A stretch of DNA of 64,000 nt, taken from the NCBI RefSeq assembly GCF_023073715.1, contig NZ_JADPKA010000016.1:1-64000 (forward strand). Direction: 5' to 3'. Position 1 is the first letter of the stretch. Each line of letters starts with the position of its first letter. Shown in pieces: positions 45,825-57,982 of the stretch. The stretch comes from Bradyrhizobium sp. 164 (GTDB lineage: Bacteria; Pseudomonadota; Alphaproteobacteria; Rhizobiales; Xanthobacteraceae). Below the pieces are notes generated by a model. The model was not told the DNA's origin. It ran no database searches and was given only the letters and a program-made list of their open reading frames with translations. The position numbers and the translations under genes are program-made.

Positions 45825-47167
45825 TGGACATGCTGCTCAACCCGCTGGACCGTCGGCACCGGCTGCGGCACGACATCCCGGTCGTGCCCGGCGCGTTCCC
45901 CCTGGTCGGGCATCTTCCCGCCATCGTCTGCGACCTGCCGCGCCTGCTGCGGCGCGCGGAACGGACGCTGGGCAGCCACTTCTGGCTGGATTTCGGCCCT
46001 GCCGGACACCTGATGACCTGCGTGGATCCGGATGCGTTCGCACTGCTCCGGCACAAGGACGTGTCCTCGGCGCTGATCGAAGAGATCGCGCCCGAATTGC
46101 TTGGCGGAACGTTGGTTACCCAGGACGGCGGCGCGCACCGGCAGGCGCGCGATGCGATCAAGGCGGCGTTCCTGCCCAAGGGGCTGACCCAGGCCGGCAT
46201 CGGCGACCTGTTCGTGCCCGTCATCCGGGCACGGGTGCAGGCGTGGCGCGATCGCGGCGACGTAACCATCCTGCGCGAAACCGGCGACCTGATGCTCAAG
46301 CTCATCTTCAGCCTCATGGGAATCCCCGCGCAGGACCTGCCGGGATGGCATCGCAAGTACCGGCAAGTGGTGCAGTTGATCGTCGCGCCGCCGGTCGACC
46401 TGCCCGGACTGCCCTTGCGGCGCGGCCGCGCCGCCCGCGACTGGATCGACGCGCAGTTGCGCCAGTTCGTCCGCGACGTGCGCGCGCATCCCGCGCGCAC
46501 GGGGTTGATCAACGAGATGGTGAGCGCTTTCGATCGCAGCGAAGATGCGCTCTCCGATGACGTCCTGGTCGCCAATATCCGCTTGCTGCTGCTTGCGGGT
46601 CACGACACCACTGCCTCAACGATGGCCTGGATGGTGATCGAGCTGGCGCGGCAGCCTGTGCTGTGGGACGCCCTGGTCGAGGAGGCGCAACGCGTGGGCG
46701 CGGTGCCGACCCGGCACGCGGACCTGGCGCAGTGTCCGGTCGCCGAGGCGCTGTTCCGCGAGACGCTGCGCGTGCATCCGACGGCCACGCTGCTGCCGCG
46801 TCGCGCGCTGCAGGAATTGCAACTCGGCCAACGGCGCATTCCCGCGGGCACCCATCTGTGCATCCCGCTGCTCCATTTCTCGACCTCGGCGCTGCTGCAC
46901 GAGGCGCCTGATCAGTTCCGCCTGGCGCGGTGGCTGCAACGCACGGAGCCGATCCAGCCGGTGGACATGCTGCAGTTCGGTACCGGCCCACACGTCTGCA
47001 TCGGCTACCACTTGGTATGGCTGGAACTGGTGCAGTTCTGCATCGCCTTGGCGCTGACCATGCACAAGGCCGGGGTGCGGCCGCGGTTGCTGAGCGGCGT
47101 CGAAAAAGGCCGGCGCTATTACCCGACCGCACATCCGTCCATGACAATCCGCATCGAATTCTCATGA
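45824..47167 (+). CDS. cyp117: Cytochrome P450 CYP117, ent-kaurene oxidase
   Basis: The 447-residue P450 begins MDMLLNPLDRRHRLRHDIPV. The I-helix is LLLLAGHDTTASTMAWM, the ExxR is FRETLRVHP, and the haem loop is FGTGPHVCIGYHLVWLE (Cys392). CYP117 oxidises ent-kaurene to ent-kaurenoic acid, the first oxidative step. The ATG at 45824 overlaps the end of the SDR gene. The reading frame is intact, unlike its neighbour, so the early pathway may still work. Confidence 0.9.
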   Translation: MDMLLNPLDRRHRLRHDIPVVPGAFPLVGHLPAIVCDLPRLLRRAERTLGSHFWLDFGPAGHLMTCVDPDAFALLRHKDVSSALIEEIAPELLGGTLVTQDGGAHRQARDAIKAAFLPKGLTQAGIGDLFVPVIRARVQAWRDRGDVTILRETGDLMLKLIFSLMGIPAQDLPGWHRKYRQVVQLIVAPPVDLPGLPLRRGRAARDWIDAQLRQFVRDVRAHPARTGLINEMVSAFDRSEDALSDDVLVANIRLLLLAGHDTTASTMAWMVIELARQPVLWDALVEEAQRVGAVPTRHADLAQCPVAEALFRETLRVHPTATLLPRRALQELQLGQRRIPAGTHLCIPLLHFSTSALLHEAPDQFRLARWLQRTEPIQPVDMLQFGTGPHVCIGYHLVWLELVQFCIALALTMHKAGVRPRLLSGVEKGRRYYPTAHPSMTIRIEFS

Positions 47168-47306
47168 GCTGGCATCGCATCCCCGTGTGGCGAGGCAGCG
47201 GCGCCGGCGACGCGCGGCATTGCTGCACTCGGCGCGTGCGCTCGGTGCGACGCCGGCAACACCGCGGCGGCTCGGCGCTCGCCGTGGCCGTGTCAGGTAC
47301 AAGGAC

Positions 47307-48314
47307 ATGAACAACATGCAGACCGGTTCTACGCTACAGGACGACCGAACTGGCGTTTCCGCGCTCGGCGGATTGGGCGCGCAGGTGCGCGGCGCGTCCG
47401 GCAGGCTGCTGCCGGAGATCTGGATGCAGGACGGCGCAAAGCGGGTCGAACAGACGCTGGCGCGTCTTCTCTGCGCCGAAGACAATGGTGAGACCGAGCT
47501 GATGGCGGCGATGCGCTACGCCACCTTGAATGGCGGCAAGCGCACCCGCGCCTTGCTCTGTCTGGCTGCCGGCGCACTGGCTGACACGCCGGCGCACATG
47601 CTCGAGAACGTCGGCGCCGCCCTCGAGATGATGCATGCCTGTACCCTGGTCCACGACGACCTGCCCGCGATGGACGACGACGTGCTTCGCCGCGGCCTCC
47701 CGACCGTGCACGTCAAGTTCGGCGAAGCCACTGCGATCCTGGTCGGCGATGCGCTGCAGGCGCACGCCTTCCTGACCCTGGCGAGCCTGGATGCGCCGGG
47801 CGACAACCGTATCGCGCTCGTGCGCGAACTGGCGCAGGCGGTGTCCGCCGAGGGTGCCGCAGGCGGGCAGGCCATGGATCTGTCGCTGGTCGGAAAGCAC
47901 GTCGAGCTGGACAGGATCGTGGCGATGCACCGGATGAAGAGCGGAGCGCTAGTGCGCGCGTCCGTTCGCATGGGCGCGCTATGCGCCATCGCGGAGGATG
48001 CCGCGCACGCTGCGCTGTACTGTGCGCTCGATCGCTACACCGCCTGTTTCGGCCTGGCGTTGCAGGTGGTCGACGACATTCTCGACGCGACAGCTGATAC
48101 CGCGACGCTGGGCAAGACCCCCGGCAAGGACGCGGCGGCGCAGAAGCCGACCTGCGCGTCGATCATGGGGCTGCAGGCAGCGCGCCAGTTCGCGCTGGAT
48201 TTGTTGCGCGACGCCGGGGAGGCCATCGCCCCGCTGGGCCCTCGTGCGGAACGGTTGGCGCAGATGCTGCAGCGGGCCAACGCGTATCTGTTCAAGCACG
48301 CGCCATGCGCATGA
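47307..48314 (+). CDS. Geranylgeranyl diphosphate synthase
   Basis: The 335-residue polyprenyl synthase has MRYATLNGGKRTRALLCLAA, the first aspartate-rich motif HDDLPAMDDDVLRRG (about residue 117), and the second motif VVDDILDATADT. It condenses isopentenyl diphosphate units to C20 GGPP, the gibberellin precursor. The ATG at 47307 follows AAGGAC; the frame is open further up. A 139-base gap after CYP117 has no other gene. The next gene uses GGPP directly. Confidence 0.88.
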   Translation: MNNMQTGSTLQDDRTGVSALGGLGAQVRGASGRLLPEIWMQDGAKRVEQTLARLLCAEDNGETELMAAMRYATLNGGKRTRALLCLAAGALADTPAHMLENVGAALEMMHACTLVHDDLPAMDDDVLRRGLPTVHVKFGEATAILVGDALQAHAFLTLASLDAPGDNRIALVRELAQAVSAEGAAGGQAMDLSLVGKHVELDRIVAMHRMKSGALVRASVRMGALCAIAEDAAHAALYCALDRYTACFGLALQVVDDILDATADTATLGKTPGKDAAAQKPTCASIMGLQAARQFALDLLRDAGEAIAPLGPRAERLAQMLQRANAYLFKHAPCA

Positions 48315-48595
48315 GCGCGCCCGTCCGCATGGAGTCGCCCCTGTGCCGCTGCGATCGCCCGGCGGCAGCGGTGCATGCTGCATTGTGTCCGAATCCGCGG
48401 CGCCGATCGCAGCCGTTGCCCAGCACGGCCGCGGCGCGCTGCGCGCAAGCCTATGCGGCGGACCGGCGCCAGCATCGGCGCGTCGCCGCGCCGGAGCAGG
48501 GCGACCGTCCGGCGCTGCCCATGCGCCGGGCCGCGACGGGCCTGCGGCGACGTGCGCGGCGTCTGCCCGAACCGTCTGCAGAAGGAACATCCCGA

Positions 48596-52179
<3,584 letters not shown>

Positions 52180-52307
52180 TGCCGGCGTCACCCGCACGTG
52201 GCGGCGGGCGCCTAGTCTTACTGAGTCAGAAAGTCGCGGATGCGGGTGGATTCGCGCTGGCGCGGATTTGTTAGGGTGTTGCTTCGTGATCAGGGAAGCG
52301 CCCGGCG

Positions 52308-52480
52308 ATGCCCGACTGGACAGCTCAGAGTGAAGCCGCATTTGACGCTTATGTCGATGCTTTGATCGGGGTGATCGGCCAAGCCGAACGAGCTGAGCCC
52401 CTGAAGGGGTCGGAACAAGGTGGGCCGGGAGACCGGCAAGGAGTAGATGGTGCAAGTCCATTGCAATGAAGGAGTAGCGA
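52308..52480 (+). mobile_element. Transposase 5' fragment (IS701-like) and intron-like debris
   Basis: A short frame starts MPDWTAQSEAAFDAYVDALI then GVIGQAERAEPLK, like the N terminus of IS701/IS4-type transposases, and is lost after about 35 codons. The following sequence (GATGGTGCAAGTCCATTGC) resembles group II intron RNA. The assignment is tentative. It marks the right edge of the GC-rich gibberellin region. Confidence 0.35.
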
Positions 52481-52596
52481 TCCACATTGACGCCCAGTCA
52501 TGCGCGGTCGGTCGTGAGGAGACCGGTAACTTCTCTGGGGTCAAACACGGGTTGTTAGGCTCGAGCAGTCCATCAGCATCGTTTTGAGACAAAGCG

Positions 52597-53045
52597 ATGG
52601 CGGTGGAATGGACGCTTACGATCGAGGGCCGGAACGAATTTGGTGAAACATGCCGGAAGGAGGTCCGCATAGACAAGAGCTGGGAGAGCCTATTCGACGG
52701 CGACATCGGCTTGTCGATCGGCGATAGCAAGAAGATCATGGCAGCGCTGCAGAACGCGGTCGTGAATCATGAGGCGGAGACGTATGCCCTTCTTCGCCGG
52801 GTTTGCCCGGAGTGCCATACGTTCCGACCGCGTCAAGGACTACACGACACGCCCGATCCGAACCGTCTGCGGCACCGTTGAGGTTCGCAATCCCCGGATG
52901 CTGTGCCGGGAATGCCGTCCAGGGATGGTCGGTGCTTTCCGCCGCCGAAGGAAATTTGTCCCGATCGAGCGACACCGGAGCTGATGGAACTGACGGCGCG
53001 GCTAGGAAGCATGCTGCCCTACCGGCAGGCGCCGAAGGTGCCAGA
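52597..53045 (+). pseudogene. ISKra4-family transposase, 5' remnant
   Basis: The frame from 52597 reads MAVEWTLTIEGRNEFGETCR, then VRIDKSWESLFDGDIGLSIG and NHEAETYALLRRVCPECHTF, the usual start of ISKra4 transposases. After a shift the zinc-finger-like RVKDYTTRPIRTVCGTVEVR and CRECRPGM follow, then CPDRATPELMELTARLGSML in another frame. It is cut off by the IS5-type element at about 53046. Confidence 0.65.
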
Positions 53046-53789
53046 CTCAATTGAGCCAATATGCGACGAGAGCGGCGAGATGAACAGTGGCCAAGAAATT
53101 CCCGGCCAGCTTGTCGTATCGGGTGGCGATGCGGCGGAAGTCTTTAGCCTGCAAAAACAGCGCTCGATGACTTTCGGCCTTTGTAGGCGCGTTTGTTGAA
53201 GCGATGGATGACAACGCGGTTGGATTTGTTAGGGATGACGGGCTTGGCGCCGCGACGAACAATTTCGCCCCGAAGGTCGACGCCGTCATACCCTTTGTCA
53301 GCGAGGAGCGCGCTCGTGGGCCGCCCGAGCGCCAGAACATCGGCCGCGATATCGGCATTCTGGCCTCGGGTCAGATGCCGGACGACCGGCCGGCAGAGCG
53401 GATCGCTCAGCGCATGGATTTTTGTCGTGCGGCCTCCGCGCGCGCGGCCGATTGCTTGATTGTGCTCCCCCCTTTTCCGCCGGAGGCACACCGGTGAGCT
53501 TTAATCGAGGTCGAGTCGAGCGACAGCACGACGCCGTCTTCGCCGGGCTTGGCCAGCGCTTCGAAGATTGCGCACCATCGCCCGCGGTTGGCCCCGCGGT
53601 TGAAGCGATTGTAGACGGCCGTGTAAGGGCCGTATTCAGGCGGGCAGTCGCCCCATCGCGCACCCGACTGCAGCGTGTGAATGATCCCGGGTCGTCGTCC
53701 CGATCCGGCCCCGTCAGTCCCGTCGGCAGATGAGGCTCGATACGTCCCCATTGCCGATCATTCAGCCAAAACAAACCCGCGCGCATTCT
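53046..53789 (-). pseudogene. IS5-family (IS427-type) transposase, frameshifted
   Basis: Three minus-strand frames give in order RAGLFWLNDRQWGRIEPHLP, then HTLQSGARWGDCPPEYGPYT, LSLDSTSIKAHRCASGGKGG, TTKIHALSDPLCRPVVRHLT, LLADKGYDGVDLRGEIVRRG and KPVIPNKSNRVVIHRFNKRA. This is nearly a complete IS427-group transposase with conserved DDE residues but with several indels. It interrupts the ISKra4 remnant. Confidence 0.75.
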
Positions 53790-54500
53790 CTCGCCCCCGA
53801 ATCAAAAACTCGCAGGAGAGGGAATCACCTGGCGCTATTTAGGTACAGGTCCTGGGACAGCTTCGGTTGCGGCATTCTGCATAGCTTCGCTTCGTTCTCA
53901 CAACATTGAGGACGGCGGCCAAGTCTGCTCAGCTATCGCTTGGCTTGGCTCGATCGACCGGCACCCCGCCGTCGCATTTTGAGGCTCTGCGGAACTGCAT
54001 GTACGAGGCAAACCGCTCGACGCTGGCTCGCTGGGTTCTCTCGAGCGATGCAACCTGCGCGTTACCCAATCCCCGGGTCGGTTTCCATCGTCCATGGGCG
54101 CAGCTCGTCGACAACTGTCGGCTGGCGAGCATCGACGCGCGACATCTCTGCGCCACGCAGGCTGGCAAAGGCCTGGCGCACAGCGCGAAAGCCGATCCAT
54201 ACATCGTCGATCCGCCCTCTGAAATGTGACCGCGATCATGAACCGATGAGCACTGGAATGTCCGGATCCCCATGGATGCAGTCAGCCGGACCGTCGCGGC
54301 CAGCCGCTCCTCGGTGCAATTGACGACAGTGCTCTTGACCAACACACGCTTAGCAGAGTGGCGGTGTGTTCTCTCCCGAAAGGTAGGCCGATAAGTCCAT
54401 CACCAGGGTTTGTCAGAGCCAGTCCCGGCGAAGCGGGTGCAGTGACTCTCTCTGCGGCATACTCGTCGAGCTGGTGAGAGAGAGGGTCTGAGGCGATGCC
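53790..54500. other. Stretch without a recognisable gene
   Basis: Overlapping frames on both strands (53898-54345) lack known motifs. No promoter or repeat stands out. It separates transposon debris from the second nif block. Confidence 0.4.
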
Positions 54501-55091
54501 TCAGACGGGACGGTTTTCGCTTCTGTTCTTCACCGGCTCCATTTTGGCCAGGCCGTCCTCGTATGAAATTTCCGTGTATGATCCACCGATGTCCTTGGCC
54601 GCGTCGAGCAAGTAGTCGAGCCTACCGGCCGTACCGAGCTTCTTGATGTCATTCTTGTCGACGCCGGCGAGGTCCATCATCTCCTTCCATACAGTTGATT
54701 CGTCGCAAGGCAGAATGCGGAAGGTGATGTCGCCTATCTTAGTGCGGTACTTCGCGAGCAGATCAATGTTGTTGCAGAACATGAAATAGCTGCCTTTGGG
54801 GCTCAGCCTGCCATCCAGAACCTTTGCGGCCTGAGGTAGATAGGCGAAGGAATGCAGATATCCGGCAAGGACTGGGATGGTCGGTTCGCCTTCCTGCGCG
54901 ATTGCAAGAACTTGTTCGATGGAATAGTCCGGCGGTCGTTTTTCGTCGGCGAGCTGGGCTTGGAACTTCAGCGCGATGTCGCCCCGAAATCCAAATCGCC
55001 CCGACTTCGTTGTCTCGGTCTTAAGCACCGCATTCAGCAACCGCCCCTCCTTGTCCAACTGGCCAAGAGCGGTGTTGTCGATCGACGTCAT
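54501..55091 (-). CDS. Unknown protein (196 aa) divergent from iscN
   Basis: The frame begins at the ATG at 55091 with a good ribosome site (GAGGAGCC). The product reads MTSIDNTALGQLDKEGRLLN, then GFRGDIALKFQAQLADEKRP, VLAGYLHSFAYLPQAAKVLD, CNNIDLLAKYRTKIGDITFR and ends PVKNRSENRPV. It looks like a folded cytoplasmic protein with no membrane segment. I do not recognise the family. Sharing a 327-base intergenic region with the NifA-controlled iscN operon suggests a symbiotic role, but no sigma-54 promoter is evident on its strand. Confidence 0.65.
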   Translation of the reverse strand: MTSIDNTALGQLDKEGRLLNAVLKTETTKSGRFGFRGDIALKFQAQLADEKRPPDYSIEQVLAIAQEGEPTIPVLAGYLHSFAYLPQAAKVLDGRLSPKGSYFMFCNNIDLLAKYRTKIGDITFRILPCDESTVWKEMMDLAGVDKNDIKKLGTAGRLDYLLDAAKDIGGSYTEISYEDGLAKMEPVKNRSENRPV

Positions 55092-55290
55092 GGAAGGCTC
55101 CTCATCAATCTGTCGTGTACATTCATCGCCGAACGCGGCGTGTCCGCTAACCCTATGCAAGTTGTTTGCCGTGCGCCTATGTCTGCAGCGACGCACAGCG
55201 TAAGCGGCGGCTTGGCGCAATGTGCATGAATACGTGCCGGCACCATCACGAGGTCTCGGCCGGATGAGGTCGGGACGCCGGAAAACCGCC

Positions 55291-55306
55291 TGTCGCAAAG
55301 CCGACA
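55291..55306 (+). promoter_or_regulatory. NifA upstream activator sequence of the iscN operon
   Basis: TGT-CGCAAAGCCG-ACA is a perfect site, 59 bases before the -24 element at 55365. Confidence 0.75.
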
Positions 55307-55364
55307 GGTCGCAAATCGTATGGTCGCCGCCTGCAAAACCAATTGATTTCAGCTGCATCTCGAC

Positions 55365-55380
55365 TGGCATGGGATTTGCG
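55365..55380 (+). promoter_or_regulatory. Sigma-54 (-24/-12) promoter of the iscN-nifS operon
   Basis: TGGCAT-GGGAT-TTGCG matches the consensus with one change in the -24 half and a G at the end of the -12 half. The transcript would start near 55391, before iscN at 55419. Confidence 0.75.
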
Positions 55381-55418
55381 AATTGTGCCTCGCGACAGAA
55401 ACTGAGAGCGAGCCAGAA

Positions 55419-55739
55419 ATGATCAACCTAACGGATAGCGCCATCAACGCACTGAAGGCCGCAATCTCCTCGACAGCCCAGCCGGCAAGCGGTTTGCGGG
55501 TCATGGTCGAAGGCGGCGGTTGCCAAGGGTTCACATACAAAATGGGTCTTGCTCATGAGCCGGTCTCCGATGAGCCCGTGTTCGAGCAAGACGGGATCAA
55601 AGTCTTCGTCGACAAGGCGAGCCGGGCGCATCTCAACGGCACCACGATCGACTTCGTGGTGTCGCTCGAAGGATCAGGGTTCCGCTTCGATAACCCAAAT
55701 GCCAAATCGAGCTGCTCCTGCGGCAAATCGTTCAGCTGA
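55419..55739 (+). CDS. iscN: HesB/IscA-like iron-sulfur carrier, nif-associated IscN
   Basis: The 106-residue A-type carrier has the three conserved cysteines: GGGCQGFTYKMGL and C-terminal SSCSCGKSF. It opens MINLTDSAINALKAAISSTA. It accepts Fe-S clusters, probably from NifU/NifS, and delivers them to nitrogenase-related proteins. The ATG at 55419 is preceded by GAGAG; the upstream frame to 55383 is not homologous. It is the first gene of this NifA-controlled operon. Confidence 0.9.
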   Translation: MINLTDSAINALKAAISSTAQPASGLRVMVEGGGCQGFTYKMGLAHEPVSDEPVFEQDGIKVFVDKASRAHLNGTTIDFVVSLEGSGFRFDNPNAKSSCSCGKSFS

Positions 55740-55778
55740 GCCGCCTTCGGACCATTCGCAATGGAAGGAGCATCGAAC

Positions 55779-56072
55779 ATGGGCCTGAAGGCTGAACGAA
55801 CGAAGCAATCTTCGACTGCAGAGCCTTCCGATCGCCAGCGGATTGTCCGCGCCGTGCTCGATGAGAGTCGGCCAAGGCTCAGGCGTGATCGTGGGGATTG
55901 TGAGCTCGTCGAAATCGAAGGCAACAAGATCATGGTCAGGCTCACCGGCGCCTGCATGTTATGCAAGCTTGCGGGAACGACGCTCGCGGCCATTCAAGCG
56001 CGCCTGATCGTGCGGCTCGGCGAGTTCGTCCGCCTGATCCCGCTCCCCGGAGCTGCCAAAGTGGGGCCTTAA
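55779..56072 (+). CDS. nifU: NifU C-terminal (Nfu) domain protein
   Basis: The 97-residue product carries only the Nfu domain: RQRIVRAVLDESRPRLRRDR, CELVEIEGNKIMVRLTGACM, and the CxxC motif ACMLCKLAG. The N-terminal scaffold and the central 2Fe-2S domain of full-length NifU are absent. GGAAGGAG at 55763 points to the ATG at 55779; 55761 is also possible. Its stop is directly followed by the nifS GTG. It likely hands Fe-S clusters made with NifS to nitrogenase proteins. Confidence 0.85.
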   Translation: MGLKAERTKQSSTAEPSDRQRIVRAVLDESRPRLRRDRGDCELVEIEGNKIMVRLTGACMLCKLAGTTLAAIQARLIVRLGEFVRLIPLPGAAKVGP

Positions 56073-57284
56073 GTGCAGAGCGGACAGTCCGTGCGGCCGA
56101 TCTACCTGGATAACAACGCGACGACCCGTGCCCATCCTTTGGTGGTCGCGGCAATGCTGCCGTTCTTCTCTGGGCAATTCGGCAATGCGTCGTCCGCGCA
56201 TGTATTCGGCATTGAGGTTGCGCCCGCATTGAAGCAAGCGCGCCAGAAGCTGCAGGCCCTCGTTGGCGCGGCATTCGATCACGAGATCGTCTTCACGTCG
56301 GGCGGGACTGAATCCGACAACACAGCGATCCTGTCCGCGCTCGCCGTGCAGGAGGGGCGCGACGAGATCGTCACAACGGCCGTTGAGCATCCAGCCGTGC
56401 TGTCCCTTGCCGAGGAGCTGGGCCGACGAGGAATCAAGACCCATGTCATTCCGGTCGATGCAAGCGGCCGATTGAACATCGAGGCTTATCGCAACGCATT
56501 GTCGAGGCGCACGTCAATCGCCTCGGTCATGTGGGCCAATAATGAGACCGGTACGATCTTTCCGGTGAAATCCCTCGCCAGGATGGCGCGCTCAGTCGGC
56601 GCGCTCTTTCACACCGACGCGGTCCAGGCGGTCGGGCGGATTCCGATTGACCTGAAGACTACGGACATCGACATGCTGTCGCTCTCCGGCCATAAGCTCC
56701 ATGGTCCGAAGGGGATCGGCGCGCTGTATGTGCGCAAGGACATCAAGTTCCGACCGCTGATCTTCGGCGGCGCACAGGAGCGGCATCGCCGAGCTGGCAC
56801 CCAAAACGTTCCGGGCATTATTGGGCTCGGCAAGGCGGCGGAACTCGCTGCGGCACACCTCGTACAAGAGCAGATGCAGATAGGCGTCCTTCGCGACCGG
56901 CTGGAGCAAGGCATTCTCGCTCTCGGCTGTTGCATCGTGCTTGGTCATATCAAGAACCGCTTGCCAAATACGTCTAACATTGCATTCGAGCATCTCGAAG
57001 CAGAGGCCATCGTCGACCACCTGAACCGCAACGGAATTGCCGTCTCACTCGGTTCAGCCTGCGCGTCCGGCTCGATGGAGCCGTCCCATGTCCTGCGCGC
57101 GATGAGAGTACCACCGGCCTTTTTGCGCGGTGCGGTTCGCTTCTCGCTGTCGCGCGAGACGGCGGCGGATGAGATCGATCGTGTCCTGCAAGTCCTGGCG
57201 GACATCAATGCCAAACAGAGAGCCTTGTGGCGTGCGTGTCAGGAGCGCGCGGGCGAGAGATCACAACCTGCGGAGCTCCTATGA
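56073..57284 (+). CDS. nifS: Cysteine desulfurase NifS
   Basis: The 403-residue enzyme starts with GTG immediately after the nifU-like stop. The hallmark YLDNNATTRAHP, FTSGGTESDNTAIL, the pyridoxal-phosphate lysine at about 208 (SLSGHKLHGPKGIGALYV) and the active cysteine at about 330 (GSACASGSMEPSHVL) are all present. It removes sulfur from cysteine for nitrogenase Fe-S clusters, in the cytoplasm. It overlaps nifT by four bases. Confidence 0.96.
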   Translation: MQSGQSVRPIYLDNNATTRAHPLVVAAMLPFFSGQFGNASSAHVFGIEVAPALKQARQKLQALVGAAFDHEIVFTSGGTESDNTAILSALAVQEGRDEIVTTAVEHPAVLSLAEELGRRGIKTHVIPVDASGRLNIEAYRNALSRRTSIASVMWANNETGTIFPVKSLARMARSVGALFHTDAVQAVGRIPIDLKTTDIDMLSLSGHKLHGPKGIGALYVRKDIKFRPLIFGGAQERHRRAGTQNVPGIIGLGKAAELAAAHLVQEQMQIGVLRDRLEQGILALGCCIVLGHIKNRLPNTSNIAFEHLEAEAIVDHLNRNGIAVSLGSACASGSMEPSHVLRAMRVPPAFLRGAVRFSLSRETAADEIDRVLQVLADINAKQRALWRACQERAGERSQPAELL

Positions 57285-57502
57285 AGGTCATGATTCGCCG
57301 TTCGCCCGAGACGGGGCTTTCGATTTATGTGCCCAAGAAGGATCTTGAGGAGTCGATTGTCGAATGTGAGCACGAGACGCTGTGGGGTGGTTGGATTCGA
57401 ATCGCGAATGGCTGGGTGCTCGACCTACCCGCGATGGCGAGTGACACCATCCTTCCAATCACTATCAACGCCAAGAAGCGCGGCGGCGAGGCAACCGAAT
57501 GA
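57281..57502 (+). CDS. nifT: NifT/FixU family protein
   Basis: The 73-residue protein is a typical NifT: MKVMIRRSPETGLSIYVPKK, then LWGGWIRIANGWVLDLPAMA. The function is still undefined; the gene is usually found in nif clusters. ATGA overlaps with both nifS and the next gene show tight coupling. Its ribosome site (GGAGCT) lies inside nifS. Confidence 0.92.
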   Translation: MKVMIRRSPETGLSIYVPKKDLEESIVECEHETLWGGWIRIANGWVLDLPAMASDTILPITINAKKRGGEATE

Positions 57503-57726
57503 TGAATGCTAAGACTCCACAGAACCTCGCCAAACCGGCGGATGCGGAAGCTATTCTTGGCGAAGCGGTTTGGCCCCTGCGAGGAAGTCCACATCATTCT
57601 CTGGCTTTGGCTTGGCGTGACCGAAGGTTCCAGCCGAGCGTGCCGATGACTCCGGAAGCGCTCGAAGCATTCTTGGGAACCAAGAAGGCGCCGACGCGCG
57701 GTGCCACACGCAATATCTCGGCCTAG
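57499..57726 (+). CDS. Small nif-linked hypothetical protein (75 aa)
   Basis: The frame starts with ATGATG overlapping the nifT stop. The product contains EAILGEAVWPLRGSPHHSLA and FQPSVPMTPEALEAFLGTKK. No known motif is seen, but overlap and coding character imply it is translated with nifT. It is the last gene of the iscN operon; a 256-base gap follows. Confidence 0.6.
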   Translation: MMNAKTPQNLAKPADAEAILGEAVWPLRGSPHHSLALAWRDRRFQPSVPMTPEALEAFLGTKKAPTRGATRNISA

Positions 57727-57982
57727 GCCAGCACTGAGGCGTTGGGCCAACGAGATGGCGTTGGTGGGAAGGCCCTCGCGAGGGCCCATTGTGCTGACAT
57801 CGCCAGCCCGGTCGTTGCATTCCGCACATCTTAACAGCGTCAGGCCAATTGCTGCAACTCCGCAAGATTCATTTTCGAGAGGATTGAATCTCGGGCCAGC
57901 TCGTAGCTTGCAAATCTTGATGCAACGTTCGCGATGCAAATCCTTGAATCAGTCGAACTACGCGTCAAGACTAAGGTTGTAA

